A DNA stretch of 22,269 nt from DATFLS01 sp964413425 (GTDB lineage: Bacteria; Fidelibacterota; JAANXI01), in NCBI GenBank assembly GCA_964413425.1, contig CAYPST010000068.1, forward strand, positions 1 to 22,269, read 5' to 3'. Each line of letters begins with the position of its first letter. Positions within the stretch are counted from its first letter, which is position 1. This document shows, piece by piece, positions 1-7,880 of the stretch. A program made the translations under genes and the position numbers. The notes beneath the pieces are model-generated. The model ran no database searches. It was not told the DNA's origin and saw only the letters and a list, made by a program, of their open reading frames with translations.

Positions 1-646
1 AAAGAGCAAGATCCTGCCGCACCTTATCCGTATCCGGCAGATACGGCGGGACCACCACTTCGCTCTTTCGGTACAGGATCTGATCTCCGGTATCGGGATA
101 GGGCCGATGTGGATCCTTGAATCCCACAGCCAGGAAAAACGGATTGTCTTTGGGACGCCGGGCCAGGAAATTACGCCAGGCTTCCACATCCCGGTGAACA
201 AAATCAAACCTTCTCCTGGTTGGTCTGCCAAGGTGCAATTTGCCAACATTTCCGCAGTAATATCCCCGCCGTTGCAGTGGTTCCGTTAACATTGTCTCAT
301 TCTCCGGGAGCGGATCATGGAGATCCTCCGCCCGGATGGTATGGGCATATTTCCCGGTCCAGGTACTTGCCCGGCTCGGACTGCACTGGGGGGTGGTGAC
401 AAAAGCGTTGGTGAATTGAATACCGTGCTCGGCCAGCGCATCAATATGTGGTGTCCTCACGGTCGGATGTCCGTAACATCCGAAATCCTTCCAGCCGGCG
501 TCATCGGCTATCAGCCATAAAATGTTCGGCCTTGTATTTCCTGATGCTCCGGTGAATTGATTTCGGAGCAACAACGGACCAGCCGGAACAATGCCTCCCA
601 GAGTCATTAAAAACGATCGTCGTGAAAGCGAATGTGTTTTACTCAT
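1..646 (-). CDS. Tat-exported sulfatase (type I, formylglycine), C-terminus beyond window
   Basis: Reading leftward from an ATG at 646, the frame stays open for 215 codons to the window edge. Residues 8-19 (SRRSFLMTLGG region) form a twin-arginine signal. Residues 46-53 (LIADDAGW) hold the metal-binding aspartates. Cys88 in C-S-P-S-R is the residue that sulfatase-maturing enzymes convert to formylglycine, and GKLHLG near 135-140 matches the conserved lysine/histidine block. Type I sulfatases hydrolyse sulfate esters, here probably in the periplasm or outside the cell. The substrate cannot be told from this half. A modest SD (AGGTGG) lies upstream. It has the same family and architecture as the two sulfatases at 7.9-11.2 kb but is not a close copy. 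Family assignment is secure; the remaining length is unknown. Confidence 0.93.
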   Translation of the reverse strand, partial: MSKTHSLSRRSFLMTLGGIVPAGPLLLRNQFTGASGNTRPNILWLIADDAGWKDFGCYGHPTVRTPHIDALAEHGIQFTNAFVTTPQCSPSRASTWTGKYAHTIRAEDLHDPLPENETMLTEPLQRRGYYCGNVGKLHLGRPTRRRFDFVHRDVEAWRNFLARRPKDNPFFLAVGFKDPHRPYPDTGDQILYRKSEVVVPPYLPDTDKVRQDLAL

Positions 647-782
647 ATTCGTCTGCTCACCACCTGCATTATTGCTATAATATTTCCTTAATTCATAGTT
701 CCTTAAGTATTAAGAAATTATAAATTTAGCAGGACAATACAAAGCCCAAACCAGCCAGGGAATCTCCGTGACGGGAAAAGAA

Positions 783-844
783 GCGCTCCGCCATCAGGAG
801 GAGGCTGTGAAATGACGGAGCGCGCAAGCGGCTCATGGAGCCGC
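783..844 (+). promoter_or_regulatory. Hairpin enclosing SD and start codon of small ORF, plus second perfect hairpin
   Basis: GCGCTCCGCCAT (783-794) pairs with ATGACGGAGCGC (812-823), 11 of 12 positions. The loop holds an extended SD, AGGAGGAGG (796-804), and the stem holds the ATG at 812. A second perfect hairpin follows: GCGGCTC (828-834), loop ATG, GAGCCGC (838-844). No T-tract follows, so this is not a typical terminator. Such a layout could control translation of the ORF at 812, but that is inference. Confidence 0.4.
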
Positions 845-1006
845 TATGAGGTGCTTACCGAACGATTTATTGCGGATCTCTCACATGCCCCTGCTCAAAT
901 ATTAACGTGTACGGAAACGGCAAAAAATGAAAGCGGGCACCCAACAAATGGTATCCTTACAATACGCGTACCAGGGAACTTGCACCAGTTACTTGAAAAT
1001 GTTTAG
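812..1006 (+). CDS. Small hypothetical protein (64 aa) with a very strong SD
   Basis: I do not recognise this 64-residue product and see no membrane segment or domain. It is kept because AGGAGGAGG sits 7 nt before the ATG, the best SD in the window, in an otherwise gene-free stretch. The stop codon TAG lies inside the truncated mobile-element end that begins near 1000, so the reading frame may have been cut short by that insertion. It runs divergently from the sulfatase at 646. It could equally be a chance ORF. Confidence 0.3.
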   Translation: MTERASGSWSRYEVLTERFIADLSHAPAQILTCTETAKNESGHPTNGILTIRVPGNLHQLLENV

Positions 1007-1065
1007 AAAACATGCGTCTGATACAAGTTGGTGAGCTTGGCTTATGTTTATATGACTATATACCT
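1000..1065 (+). mobile_element. Truncated left end of the MITE-like element
   Basis: The stretch from GTTTAGAAAACATGCGTC onward aligns closely with the left ends at 5883 and 11695, sharing GTTTAGAAAACA, CTGATACAAG and TTGGTGA. Similarity fades by about 1065 and no right end or target duplication is visible, so this is a decayed or truncated third copy. Confidence 0.65.
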
Positions 1066-1209
1066 CGTTACTAAACCCAACTTCGCAGGGAATCTCGGTG
1101 CTCACCGAGTGCTTCAAAAGAATCGATTGCCGGGTGCCGGCGTACGTACTGAACCGATAATAGATACCGAGCTCGCTTAATCGTCATATCTTAAATTCCA
1201 CACACCAGA

Positions 1210-2247
1210 TTAACTTAATGTTCGCGTAGAGTCACGCACAATCAGTTCCGAATCCATTTCGGTGAGTTCAGCCGGTAAGGATTCCTCGGACTCAATATTT
1301 CTGATCAAAAGTTCCGCAGCCTTTTTTCCAATCTCACGGATAGGCACATGTACGGTGGTCAACGGAATGGGCCATCGTGCAGCGAGTTCAATATTATCGT
1401 GCCCGACAACCGAAATCTCATCCGGCACCTGGATGCCCAATTCATTCAGCGCAGACATCAATCCCAGAGCAGAAAGATCATTAAAGCAAACGATCCCAGT
1501 AGGAAATTCATCCCGGGACCTGTTTTCGAAATACTTCAAGCCGGTTTGATACCCCTGATTCAACTGTGATCCGCACCAGACGACCATCTTTTCCTGATTA
1601 AAGATATAGGGACTTTCGCTAAACGCCTCCCGGAAACCTGCGAGTTTTTCTTTCGTGTGCGAAGTGTATCGCGGCCCCGCGAAATAGAGTATCTTTGAAT
1701 GGCCCAATTCAAAGAGGTACCGGGTAACTTCTTTGGTTGCTTTCAAATTATTGATGCTCACTACGTTCGCGTGAATACCCTCCAACTCCTCAAGCAGTAC
1801 AAAAGGGCAATTCATCTTTTTCAGACTGAACAGATGATTGATTTCAGCAGGATTGCCCAGGACAGGAGAAATGATAATCCCGCTGAAATCTTTCGCTGAG
1901 AACATCCCAATCATATGGCATTCTTCTATATGATCCCCTTCGGAGCTGGCGACATACAACGAATAATTCTTCTCACAAGCATATTCTTTCACGCCCAGAA
2001 TGAGCGCTGAAATGTAAGGATTATTAATTTCTTTAACGACAAGCCCGATACTCTGTGCTTTTTCTTTTTTCAGATTCCGGGCAACCCCTTTCGGTCGATA
2101 ATTCAATTCCTGGATAGATTTCAATACACGCTCCCGAGTCTGCGAGTTCACTGTCGGCTTGTCATTAATAACGGCTGAAACTGTTCCCTTGGAAACACCG
2201 GCATGAACCGCAACATCATCAATTGTTACCTTCTTGGGTGGGGTCAT
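1210..2247 (-). CDS. LacI-family transcriptional regulator, probable xylose operon repressor
   Basis: 345 residues, the normal length for the family. Residues 5-50 form the LacI helix-turn-helix (VTIDDVAVHAGVSKGTVSAV) followed by the hinge with NYRPKGVARNL. The rest is a periplasmic-binding-protein-like effector domain with the usual LVVKEINNPY start and a C-terminal VPIREIGKKAAELL segment. It is transcribed away from xylB, the classical arrangement for a local repressor that responds to a sugar. I infer control of xylBA and possibly of itself. A perfect 13-bp palindrome (TATCTTAAAGATA, 2271-2283) lies 24 bp before its start and may be an operator. The inducer cannot be read from sequence; xylose or a xylo-oligosaccharide is the guess from context. 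Confidence 0.92.
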   Translation of the reverse strand: MTPPKKVTIDDVAVHAGVSKGTVSAVINDKPTVNSQTRERVLKSIQELNYRPKGVARNLKKEKAQSIGLVVKEINNPYISALILGVKEYACEKNYSLYVASSEGDHIEECHMIGMFSAKDFSGIIISPVLGNPAEINHLFSLKKMNCPFVLLEELEGIHANVVSINNLKATKEVTRYLFELGHSKILYFAGPRYTSHTKEKLAGFREAFSESPYIFNQEKMVVWCGSQLNQGYQTGLKYFENRSRDEFPTGIVCFNDLSALGLMSALNELGIQVPDEISVVGHDNIELAARWPIPLTTVHVPIREIGKKAAELLIRNIESEESLPAELTEMDSELIVRDSTRTLS

Positions 2248-2894
2248 ATCCCGGACTCTTTAATTTTTTGTATCTTAAAGATAGAAATTCCTGTGCGATT
2301 ATCAACTATATTCATACCAGGAAAGATCGGAGCTTCGCCATGCATTCCTGTGATAGCTGCAATACAAATATGCACACCAGACAATTGGTGTGCGGGGAGT
2401 CCGCAAAAAGAACCCAGCCGGCAATGAATTTGCCAGAGGGTTCACGGATCTCCTGCGCAGCTGCCCCGGTGGATCGAATGACAATCCCTGATGTCCGGCA
2501 CATTATGGGACGTCCATGTTGCAGTCCGGAGGTGTGTATTGCACGTCCCGCCTGACATCGGCCATCATCCGATACTGCGGTGATGAGTGACCCAGAAAAT
2601 ACCATCCGTTTCTTCTCCCCACGGTGAGAGGGAGATTCTCTGTGATAGATGGGATAAATTTCTGCGGGCCTTCCTTTATGAAATTTAAGAATTGCAACAA
2701 AAATTATTTATATCTAATTTGATTTGTAGCCTCAAAAGAACCTGATCGGTCACCATAATAGCAGTAATATTCATGCAGAGAAAGTTACAACACTATATGA
2801 GTTGTAAAATCTTGCGAATGGTCACCACTCTTTATCAGACCTCGAAGAGAATCTTCAGTCAATCTGTCTCTCATTACCAGGAAAGGGGTACACA
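2248..2894. promoter_or_regulatory. Divergent intergenic control region between lacI-type regulator and xylB
   Basis: No convincing gene. The short ORFs here lack SD sites and recognisable motifs. Candidate regulatory sites are the palindrome at 2271-2283, the interrupted inverted repeat TTACAAC-N9-GTTGTAA at 2785-2807, and two GGTCACC boxes at 2748-2754 and 2820-2826, the second lying in a perfect 9-bp palindrome TGGTCACCA (2819-2827). The AT-rich stretch 2690-2735 is a plausible promoter zone. No match to a standard sigma consensus is good enough to call. Confidence 0.4.
2785..2807. promoter_or_regulatory. Candidate operator (inverted repeat TTACAAC-N9-GTTGTAA)
   Basis: A perfect 7-bp inverted repeat with a 9-bp spacer, 87 bp upstream of the xylB start. 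Its position suits a repressor site for the divergent LacI-family protein. The wide spacer is atypical of LacI operators, which usually have a central CG, so the assignment is tentative. Confidence 0.35.
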
Positions 2895-4436
2895 GTGAGT
2901 ATTGTATTGGGCATCGATCTGGGGACATCCGGCGTCAAAGTGCTGGCCCTGGAGGAGTCGGGCACGATCCTGGCGTTGACCTCGCGGAGTTATCCCCTCT
3001 ACCAACCGAAAGCCGGCTGGTCGGAACAGGATCCGGCGGACTGGTGGACCGGCGTGGTCGGGGCCGTCCGCGAGGTGCTGGCAGCGGACGCCGTGCAGCC
3101 GGCAGCGGTGCGCGGCCTGGCTGTCAGCGGACAGATGCACGGCTCGGTGTTCCTGGACAGCAATCAGCAGGTGATTCGCCGGCCGATGCTCTGGAATGAC
3201 ACCCGGACCTTTCTGCAGTGTGACACTATCACCCGCACTATCGGAGAAGAAGCGCTGATCGACCTGGCCGGCAATCCGGCCCTGGAAGGGTTCACGGCAC
3301 CGAAGGTCCTCTGGCTCAAAGAGCATGAGCCGCAAAATTATCACAAGGTAGCCACGCTGCTGCTCCCCAAGGATTATATTCTGTACCGGTTCACAGGCCG
3401 CCTGTGCACCGACGTATCGGATGCGGCCGGCACCCTGCTCTTTGATGTGGCGCATCGCCGCTGGTCCGAAGAACTCCTGGAGCAATTAGACGTACCTCTC
3501 GCGATGCTCCCGGACGTCCTGGAATCGGTGGAGGTGGTCGGCACCATTTCCAAAGAAGCGGCGGCGGCAACGGGGCTGCCGGACGACACCCGGGTGGTGG
3601 CCGGCGGCGCGGACAATGCGTGCAGTGCGGTCGGCAACGGCATCGTCTCGGAGGGGCTGGTGCTGGCCAGTCTCGGCTCGTCCGGCACCGTGGTGGCCCA
3701 TACCGACCAGATGACCACGGATCCCCAGGGGCGCATTCACAGCTTTAATCATGCCGTCCCGCACCGGTGGTATCTGATGGGGGTGATGCTCTCCGCCGCC
3801 GCGTCGTGGAACTGGTTTCGCAACACGTTCGCCGAAGCCGAAACGATGCTGGCCAAATCGATTCCCGACAGCGCCGATGCGTTGCTCAATACGCAGGCCG
3901 CCTCCGTTCCGCCGGGATCCGAGGGGGTGCTGTTCCTGCCCTACCTCAGCGGGGAGCGGACGCCCCACCGGGATGCGAAAGCCCGGGGAGTCTTCTTTGG
4001 ACTGGCGCCGATTCATACGAAAAAGCATTTTGCACGCGCAATTCTGGAAGGGGTCTCCTTCGGCATGCGGGACTCTCTGGACCTGGTCCGGGATCTGGGG
4101 GTGACACCGACCCAGATCCGCATCACCGGCGGCGGGGCGAAAAGCCCGCTCTGGCGGCAGATGCTGGCGGACGTGTTCCACCAGCCGGTGGTGACCACGA
4201 ATATTGAGGAAGGACCTGCCATCGGGGCTGCCTTGCTGGCAGGGGTGGGGGTAGAGGTGTTCACAGATGTGGCCGACGCCGTCACCAAGGTGGTGGAAGT
4301 TACCCATACTATCCACCCCGATGAAACAACCGCCGCCATCTATGATCAGTTGTATCCGGTATACCAACATCTCTATCACTCGCTCAGGGAGAATTTCGAC
4401 GAAGCGTTTACGGTGTACGACCGGCTGGGCCACTGA
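2895..4436 (+). CDS. xylB: Xylulokinase
   Basis: Phosphorylates D-xylulose to xylulose 5-phosphate with ATP in the cytoplasm, the second step after xylose isomerase. 513 residues, typical for the FGGY carbohydrate kinase family. Visible marks are the N-terminal phosphate-binding GIDLGTSGVK (6-15), the GQMHG motif (79-83) used for substrate recognition, WNDTRT (100-105), the catalytic aspartate Asp240 in GGADNA, ASLGSSGTV, FLPYLSGERTPHRD, and the C-terminal ATP-binding RITGGGAKSPLWRQML. The start is GTG at 2895, chosen because AGGAAAGGGG lies just upstream and the protein begins directly with the first strand. It is the first gene of a two-gene operon, 61 bp before xylA. Confidence 0.97.
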   Translation: MSIVLGIDLGTSGVKVLALEESGTILALTSRSYPLYQPKAGWSEQDPADWWTGVVGAVREVLAADAVQPAAVRGLAVSGQMHGSVFLDSNQQVIRRPMLWNDTRTFLQCDTITRTIGEEALIDLAGNPALEGFTAPKVLWLKEHEPQNYHKVATLLLPKDYILYRFTGRLCTDVSDAAGTLLFDVAHRRWSEELLEQLDVPLAMLPDVLESVEVVGTISKEAAAATGLPDDTRVVAGGADNACSAVGNGIVSEGLVLASLGSSGTVVAHTDQMTTDPQGRIHSFNHAVPHRWYLMGVMLSAAASWNWFRNTFAEAETMLAKSIPDSADALLNTQAASVPPGSEGVLFLPYLSGERTPHRDAKARGVFFGLAPIHTKKHFARAILEGVSFGMRDSLDLVRDLGVTPTQIRITGGGAKSPLWRQMLADVFHQPVVTTNIEEGPAIGAALLAGVGVEVFTDVADAVTKVVEVTHTIHPDETTAAIYDQLYPVYQHLYHSLRENFDEAFTVYDRLGH

Positions 4437-4497
4437 TGGGGCAGACAGGACGGCAAGCCCCATGACAAACTTTTCATGAGAACAACAGGAGGACTCC

Positions 4498-5817
4498 ATG
4501 TTACACGAATTTTTTCCCGAAGTCGCGGCACCGATTCAGTACGAAGGCCCGGAATCGGAGAATCCGCTGGCGTTCAAGTGCTACAATCCCGACCAGACAG
4601 TGGGCGAGAAAACCATGGCGGAACATCTCCGGTTTGCCGTGGCCTACTGGCACACCATGATGGGGGACGGAACGGACATGTTCGGCGGCCCGGCGTACCA
4701 GCGGCCCTGGTGGGACCCGAGTGATCCCATGGAACGGGCCCGGGCGACGCTGCGGGCGGCCTTCGAATTCTTCCAGAAACTGGGGGTCGACTATTACTGC
4801 TTCCATGACCGCGATATCGCCCCGGAAGGCGCGGATTTTGCGGAAACCTGCCGGAACCTCGACACCATCGTGGCCGAAGCCAAACAGCTGCAGGAAGCCA
4901 CCGGCAAACAATTGCTCTGGGGCACGGCCTGTCTGTTTGCCGATCCCATCTATACTCACGGCGCCGGGTCCAATCCCGACGCCCATGTGTTCGCCCACGC
5001 CGCGGCCCAGGTGAAGCATGCCATCGATGCCACCCACGAACTGGGCGGAGTGAATTATGTGTTCTGGGGCGGCAGAGAAGGGTACGAAACCCTTTTGAAC
5101 ACCGATTACGAACACGAGCAGGAGCAGCTGGCCCGGTTCTTTCACATGGCCGTGGATTACAAGAGGAAAATCGGATTCGACGGGCAGTTTCTAATCGAAC
5201 CGAAACCGTGCGAACCCACCAAACATCAATACGATCATGACGCCGCCACGGTCCTCGGCTTTCTCCGGAAGTATGATCTGGAGGATGATTTCAAATTGAA
5301 TGTGGAAGCCAATCACGCCACGCTGGCCGGGCATACCTTCCACCACGATCTGACCGTGGCCTCCGCCGCCGGTATGCTGGGCAGCATCGATGCGAACCGT
5401 GGTGATCTGATGCTGGGCTGGGATACCGATCAGTTCCCCACCGATATTTACGATACCACCTATGCCATGCTGATTGTCCTCAACCAGGGCGGGCTGGGAT
5501 CCGGGGGACTCAACTTTGACGCCCACGCCCGCCGGGGTTCCTTTGACACCATCGATCTGTTCCATGCCCATATCGGCGGGATGGATACCTTCGCCAAGGG
5601 CCTGCTGGTGGCTCACGAAATCATGCAGGATGAAGCGCTGAGCAACAATCTCCGCGAACGCTACCGCAGCTACACTTCCGGCATCGGGAAAGACATCATG
5701 GACGGCACAGCCGATCTGGAATCCCTGGAAGCGTTTATTCTGGATAAAGGAAAGCCGGCACTGACGAGTGGACGCCAGGAAGCCCTCGAAAATGTGGTGA
5801 ATTCCTATCTCCTGTGA
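4498..5817 (+). CDS. xylA: Xylose isomerase (class II)
   Basis: Interconverts D-xylose and D-xylulose with two divalent metal ions in the cytoplasm. 439 residues with the class II N-terminal extension. Signature regions visible are FHDRDIAPEG (102-111) with the catalytic His103 and Asp106, VFWGGREGYE (188-197), LIEPKPCEPTKHQYDHD (232-248) with metal ligand Glu234 and Lys236, NVEANHATLAGH (268-279) with Glu270 and His273, and SIDANRGD..GWDTDQFP (296-314) with Asp298, Asp309 and Asp311. All expected active-site residues are intact. A strong SD (AGGAGG) precedes the ATG. It follows xylB by 61 bp and is followed by a clear terminator, so xylB-xylA is a complete transcription unit. Confidence 0.98.
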   Translation: MLHEFFPEVAAPIQYEGPESENPLAFKCYNPDQTVGEKTMAEHLRFAVAYWHTMMGDGTDMFGGPAYQRPWWDPSDPMERARATLRAAFEFFQKLGVDYYCFHDRDIAPEGADFAETCRNLDTIVAEAKQLQEATGKQLLWGTACLFADPIYTHGAGSNPDAHVFAHAAAQVKHAIDATHELGGVNYVFWGGREGYETLLNTDYEHEQEQLARFFHMAVDYKRKIGFDGQFLIEPKPCEPTKHQYDHDAATVLGFLRKYDLEDDFKLNVEANHATLAGHTFHHDLTVASAAGMLGSIDANRGDLMLGWDTDQFPTDIYDTTYAMLIVLNQGGLGSGGLNFDAHARRGSFDTIDLFHAHIGGMDTFAKGLLVAHEIMQDEALSNNLRERYRSYTSGIGKDIMDGTADLESLEAFILDKGKPALTSGRQEALENVVNSYLL

Positions 5818-5833
5818 AGAATGCAACCCGCTC

Positions 5834-5875
5834 CCTCCGCAGGTGAAATAACCGCTCGCCTGCGGAGGTTTTTTT
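5834..5875 (+). terminator. Rho-independent terminator of xylBA
   Basis: Perfect 10-bp stem CCTCCGCAGG (5834-5843) and CCTGCGGAGG (5859-5868) with a 15-nt loop, followed directly by seven T (5869-5875). It starts 16 bp after the xylA stop codon. Confidence 0.95.
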
Positions 5876-5882
5876 ATTCCCG

Positions 5883-6419
5883 AGAGTGTTTAGAAAACAG
5901 GAGCCTGATACAAGTTGGTGAACCTGGCTTCTGTTTAGTATGGAGAGAAGATATAAGCAAAATTTAGTACGCTATTTGGACGGATATATTTTATCCTGGA
6001 TAATTCATAAAAAAATGGCACATCCCAAGGGGATCCCGTTGGGACAGATGAACACAGAAAAACAGAGCCTGCCCCGATACGTCGGGGATGACCACAGATC
6101 CCCCGCCCCTCTATTCCTCTGTACCCAACTGGGTGGCGGCTGAGACTTTTTCCTCTTGACGCACACCTCTTTTCTTTCAGTCGTGCTTTTCATCCCCTGC
6201 CGTCCGGCCTGCTTACTTTTCACTTCTCACGTTTCACGAGTCTTTAATCTGTGGGTATCCATTGTTTCCGTGGGCATCCGCGTGCTATTCTTCTCTGGTT
6301 TATGAATAATCCAGGTTATACTTTCTTTGTCCCGTCGTCACGGGATCTCTTTGCCGAAGGCATCCCTTGTATGTTACCCCAAATGATTCTTCGGGGCGAG
6401 GCGTTTTCTAAATAGACTC
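5883..6419 (+). mobile_element. MITE-like non-autonomous element, copy A (537 bp)
   Basis: Begins AGAGTGTTTAGAAAAC and ends GTTTTCTAAATAGACTC, which are imperfect terminal inverted repeats. The 7-bp sequence ATTCCCG flanks both sides (5876-5882 and 6420-6426), consistent with a target-site duplication. It carries no coding capacity for a transposase. The first ~120 bp and last ~95 bp match copy B at 11695. About 300 bp in the middle are unique to this copy. Shared internal marks include CGCTATTTGGACGGATATA and CTTTGTCCCGTCGTCACGGG. It landed one base after the xylA terminator T-tract and left the terminator working. Confidence 0.8.
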
Positions 6420-6553
6420 ATTCCCGGTATCCGGTTTTATCTTCCAATCTCCGATAATACTGCAACAACTAGCGTTGTTCACGCGTAAATAAGCTGTAAA
6501 TTGCAGGTGTGCAACCAGTGTAGTACCTGGTGTAGTGAGAACGGAGAGGACTA

Positions 6554-7399
6554 TTGAGAACATTCACCGCACAGAGATATATGTCAGACAATTTCCTGAA
6601 CATTCATCATAACCATCGATATATTATTACTGCTCTTCTTACGGCTCTGCTCGCCCTTTTTTCTCTGGCCTGCCAGCCAGGGCCGAATGCTGCTCCCAAA
6701 TTGATCAAGGACAGTGTGCAATTGAAATATCCGATACAGGCATATGATGAAAATATAGAAGGAAAAGTATTACTGCGCATTTACATTGACGAAGAGGGCA
6801 TGGTTCGACAGGCGAATATTTACCGCTCCTCAGGTTATGGCATTCTGGACAGTGCCGCGCTGGACGTAGCGAAATCAGCGCGATTTCGACCAGGTCGAAT
6901 TAACGGCGAAGTTCAGGGCATGTGGTTGACCTGGCCTCTGGTCTATACCTTTGACCACATTGCCGAAGATACCAAAAAGTGGAAACAGAAGGTGCGGGAA
7001 ACACAATATCTGGCATCTCGCGACCAATCCGATGCCCAGTATGATTTACTGGTCTATTACCGCGGGATGGCAAGAAAAATGGTAGAAGATCGGGATACTC
7101 AATTGAATGATCTGGTCTTTGCCGTGTGTGCATCTGAAGTGCAAAATCAATGGAAGCCTTATAAACAGGACTGGCCTCTCTCTTTTATCCTTTTCCTGGA
7201 TTTTATGACGCGCTATCCGGACAGTGCTCATGGAAAAACTGCCGAAGACTACCTGATAGACTTCCTAACCTATGAAATTACCCTGCTGCAGAACACCTAT
7301 ATTGCGGAAGAGACCCGGCAAGGGCAGAGAAAACAGGAATTATTGCAGACCATGATTCAGTATATGCGTGAGCATTATCCACAAGCCGTCAACTTATGA
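6554..7399 (+). CDS. Lipoprotein with TonB C-terminal domain
   Basis: 281 residues from a TTG start at 6554. The TTG is preferred because GGAGAGGA (6542-6549) is correctly spaced before it, while the ATG at 6581 has no SD; either start leaves the mature protein unchanged. Residues 22-40 are a hydrophobic signal ending in the lipobox SLAC, with Cys40 as the lipidation site and Gln at +2, which in enterobacterial rules favours the outer membrane. Residues 57-134 match the TonB C-terminal fold (YPIQAYDENIEGKVLLRI, SSGYGILDSAALDVAKSARF, FRPG). Residues 135-281 are mostly helical and unassigned. No ExbB/ExbD or TonB-dependent receptor is nearby. Its exact role in energy transduction or envelope assembly is unknown. 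Confidence 0.8.
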   Translation: MRTFTAQRYMSDNFLNIHHNHRYIITALLTALLALFSLACQPGPNAAPKLIKDSVQLKYPIQAYDENIEGKVLLRIYIDEEGMVRQANIYRSSGYGILDSAALDVAKSARFRPGRINGEVQGMWLTWPLVYTFDHIAEDTKKWKQKVRETQYLASRDQSDAQYDLLVYYRGMARKMVEDRDTQLNDLVFAVCASEVQNQWKPYKQDWPLSFILFLDFMTRYPDSAHGKTAEDYLIDFLTYEITLLQNTYIAEETRQGQRKQELLQTMIQYMREHYPQAVNL

Positions 7400-7490
7400 T
7401 CTCCGAATGGATCGGATGAGAGTCAGTTAATTCCTTTATCGGTGTACCATAGAGCCGTTGCATGGATGTTGCGGGAGAATACAGTGTCAA

Positions 7491-7622
7491 ATGGAGCCCC
7501 CCGGCTTAACAGCCGGGGTTCCTCCTTTGACTCCGCACACAGGCGGAGTCTGGGCGGAATCCCGCCCAGAAGACCATTCATCCACGCTTTGACAAACGTG
7601 GTCTTCTGGATGGCGGGATAAA
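7491..7622. repeat. 132-bp hairpin-array repeat, copy 1
   Basis: Identical over all 132 bases to the copy at 11303. It contains three simple hairpins: CCCCGGC/GCCGGGG, GACTCCGC/GCGGAGTC and TGGGCGG/CCGCCCA. A larger one follows, CCAGAAGACCA/TGGTCTTCTGG, extendable by CCCGCC/GGCGGG. The CCCGCC block can pair with either neighbour, so two of the structures exclude each other. It lies downstream of the sulfatase operon end. The hairpin stack recalls REP or IS200/IS605-derived palindromic elements, but I recognise no named family. Confidence 0.9.
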
Positions 7623-7624
7623 AC

Positions 7625-7780
7625 TGTCATCCTGACCCCGGTTTACCGGGGGAAGGATCCCCTAGAATGATGCTTCCAACTTGCTAAGACTCTTACATAA
7701 CAGGGGTCAGCGGGAAAATCAAGGAGATCCTTTCCCGGCAAGCCGGGATCCCACACACCGGGACTCCGCTCAGGATGACA
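7625..7780. repeat. Palindromic repeat with TGTCATCCTGA termini
   Basis: TGTCATCCTGA (7625-7635) and TCAGGATGACA (7770-7780) are perfect 11-bp terminal inverted repeats around a 156-bp element with internal GGATCC blocks. This resembles dispersed GTCATCCTGA-type repeats seen in many bacterial genomes. It starts 2 bp after the 132-bp repeat. No target duplication is evident. Confidence 0.7.
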
Positions 7781-7845
7781 TTATCTCTACTTGACTTCTT
7801 GTTCTCAGACAGCCTTTTCATCTCGGTATGAGGAATTTAATTCGT

Positions 7846-7873
7846 GAAAATTCGCGTTATTCGTGGTTCCGCT
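7846..7873. repeat. TTCGTG-type 10-11 bp periodic repeat
   Basis: ATTCGTGAAA, ATTCGCGTT and ATTCGTGG follow one another at about 10-bp spacing just outside the stop codon of the sulfatase at 7881. It belongs to the same style of spacer repeat as the tracts at 13497 and 13805. Confidence 0.5.
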
Positions 7874-7880
7874 TATTGTG

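Noticed and set aside
2312..2700. Two overlapping leftward ORFs (97 and 65 codons) in the xyl control region
   Set aside because: No SD, no recognisable motif, and neither frame shows a natural protein pattern.
3486..4499. Long leftward ORFs opposite xylB and xylA
   Set aside because: Antisense shadows caused by the GC-rich codon use of the real genes.
5883..6419. MITE-like element A as a coding insertion sequence
   Set aside because: The longest ORFs inside are under 75 codons and lack transposase motifs.
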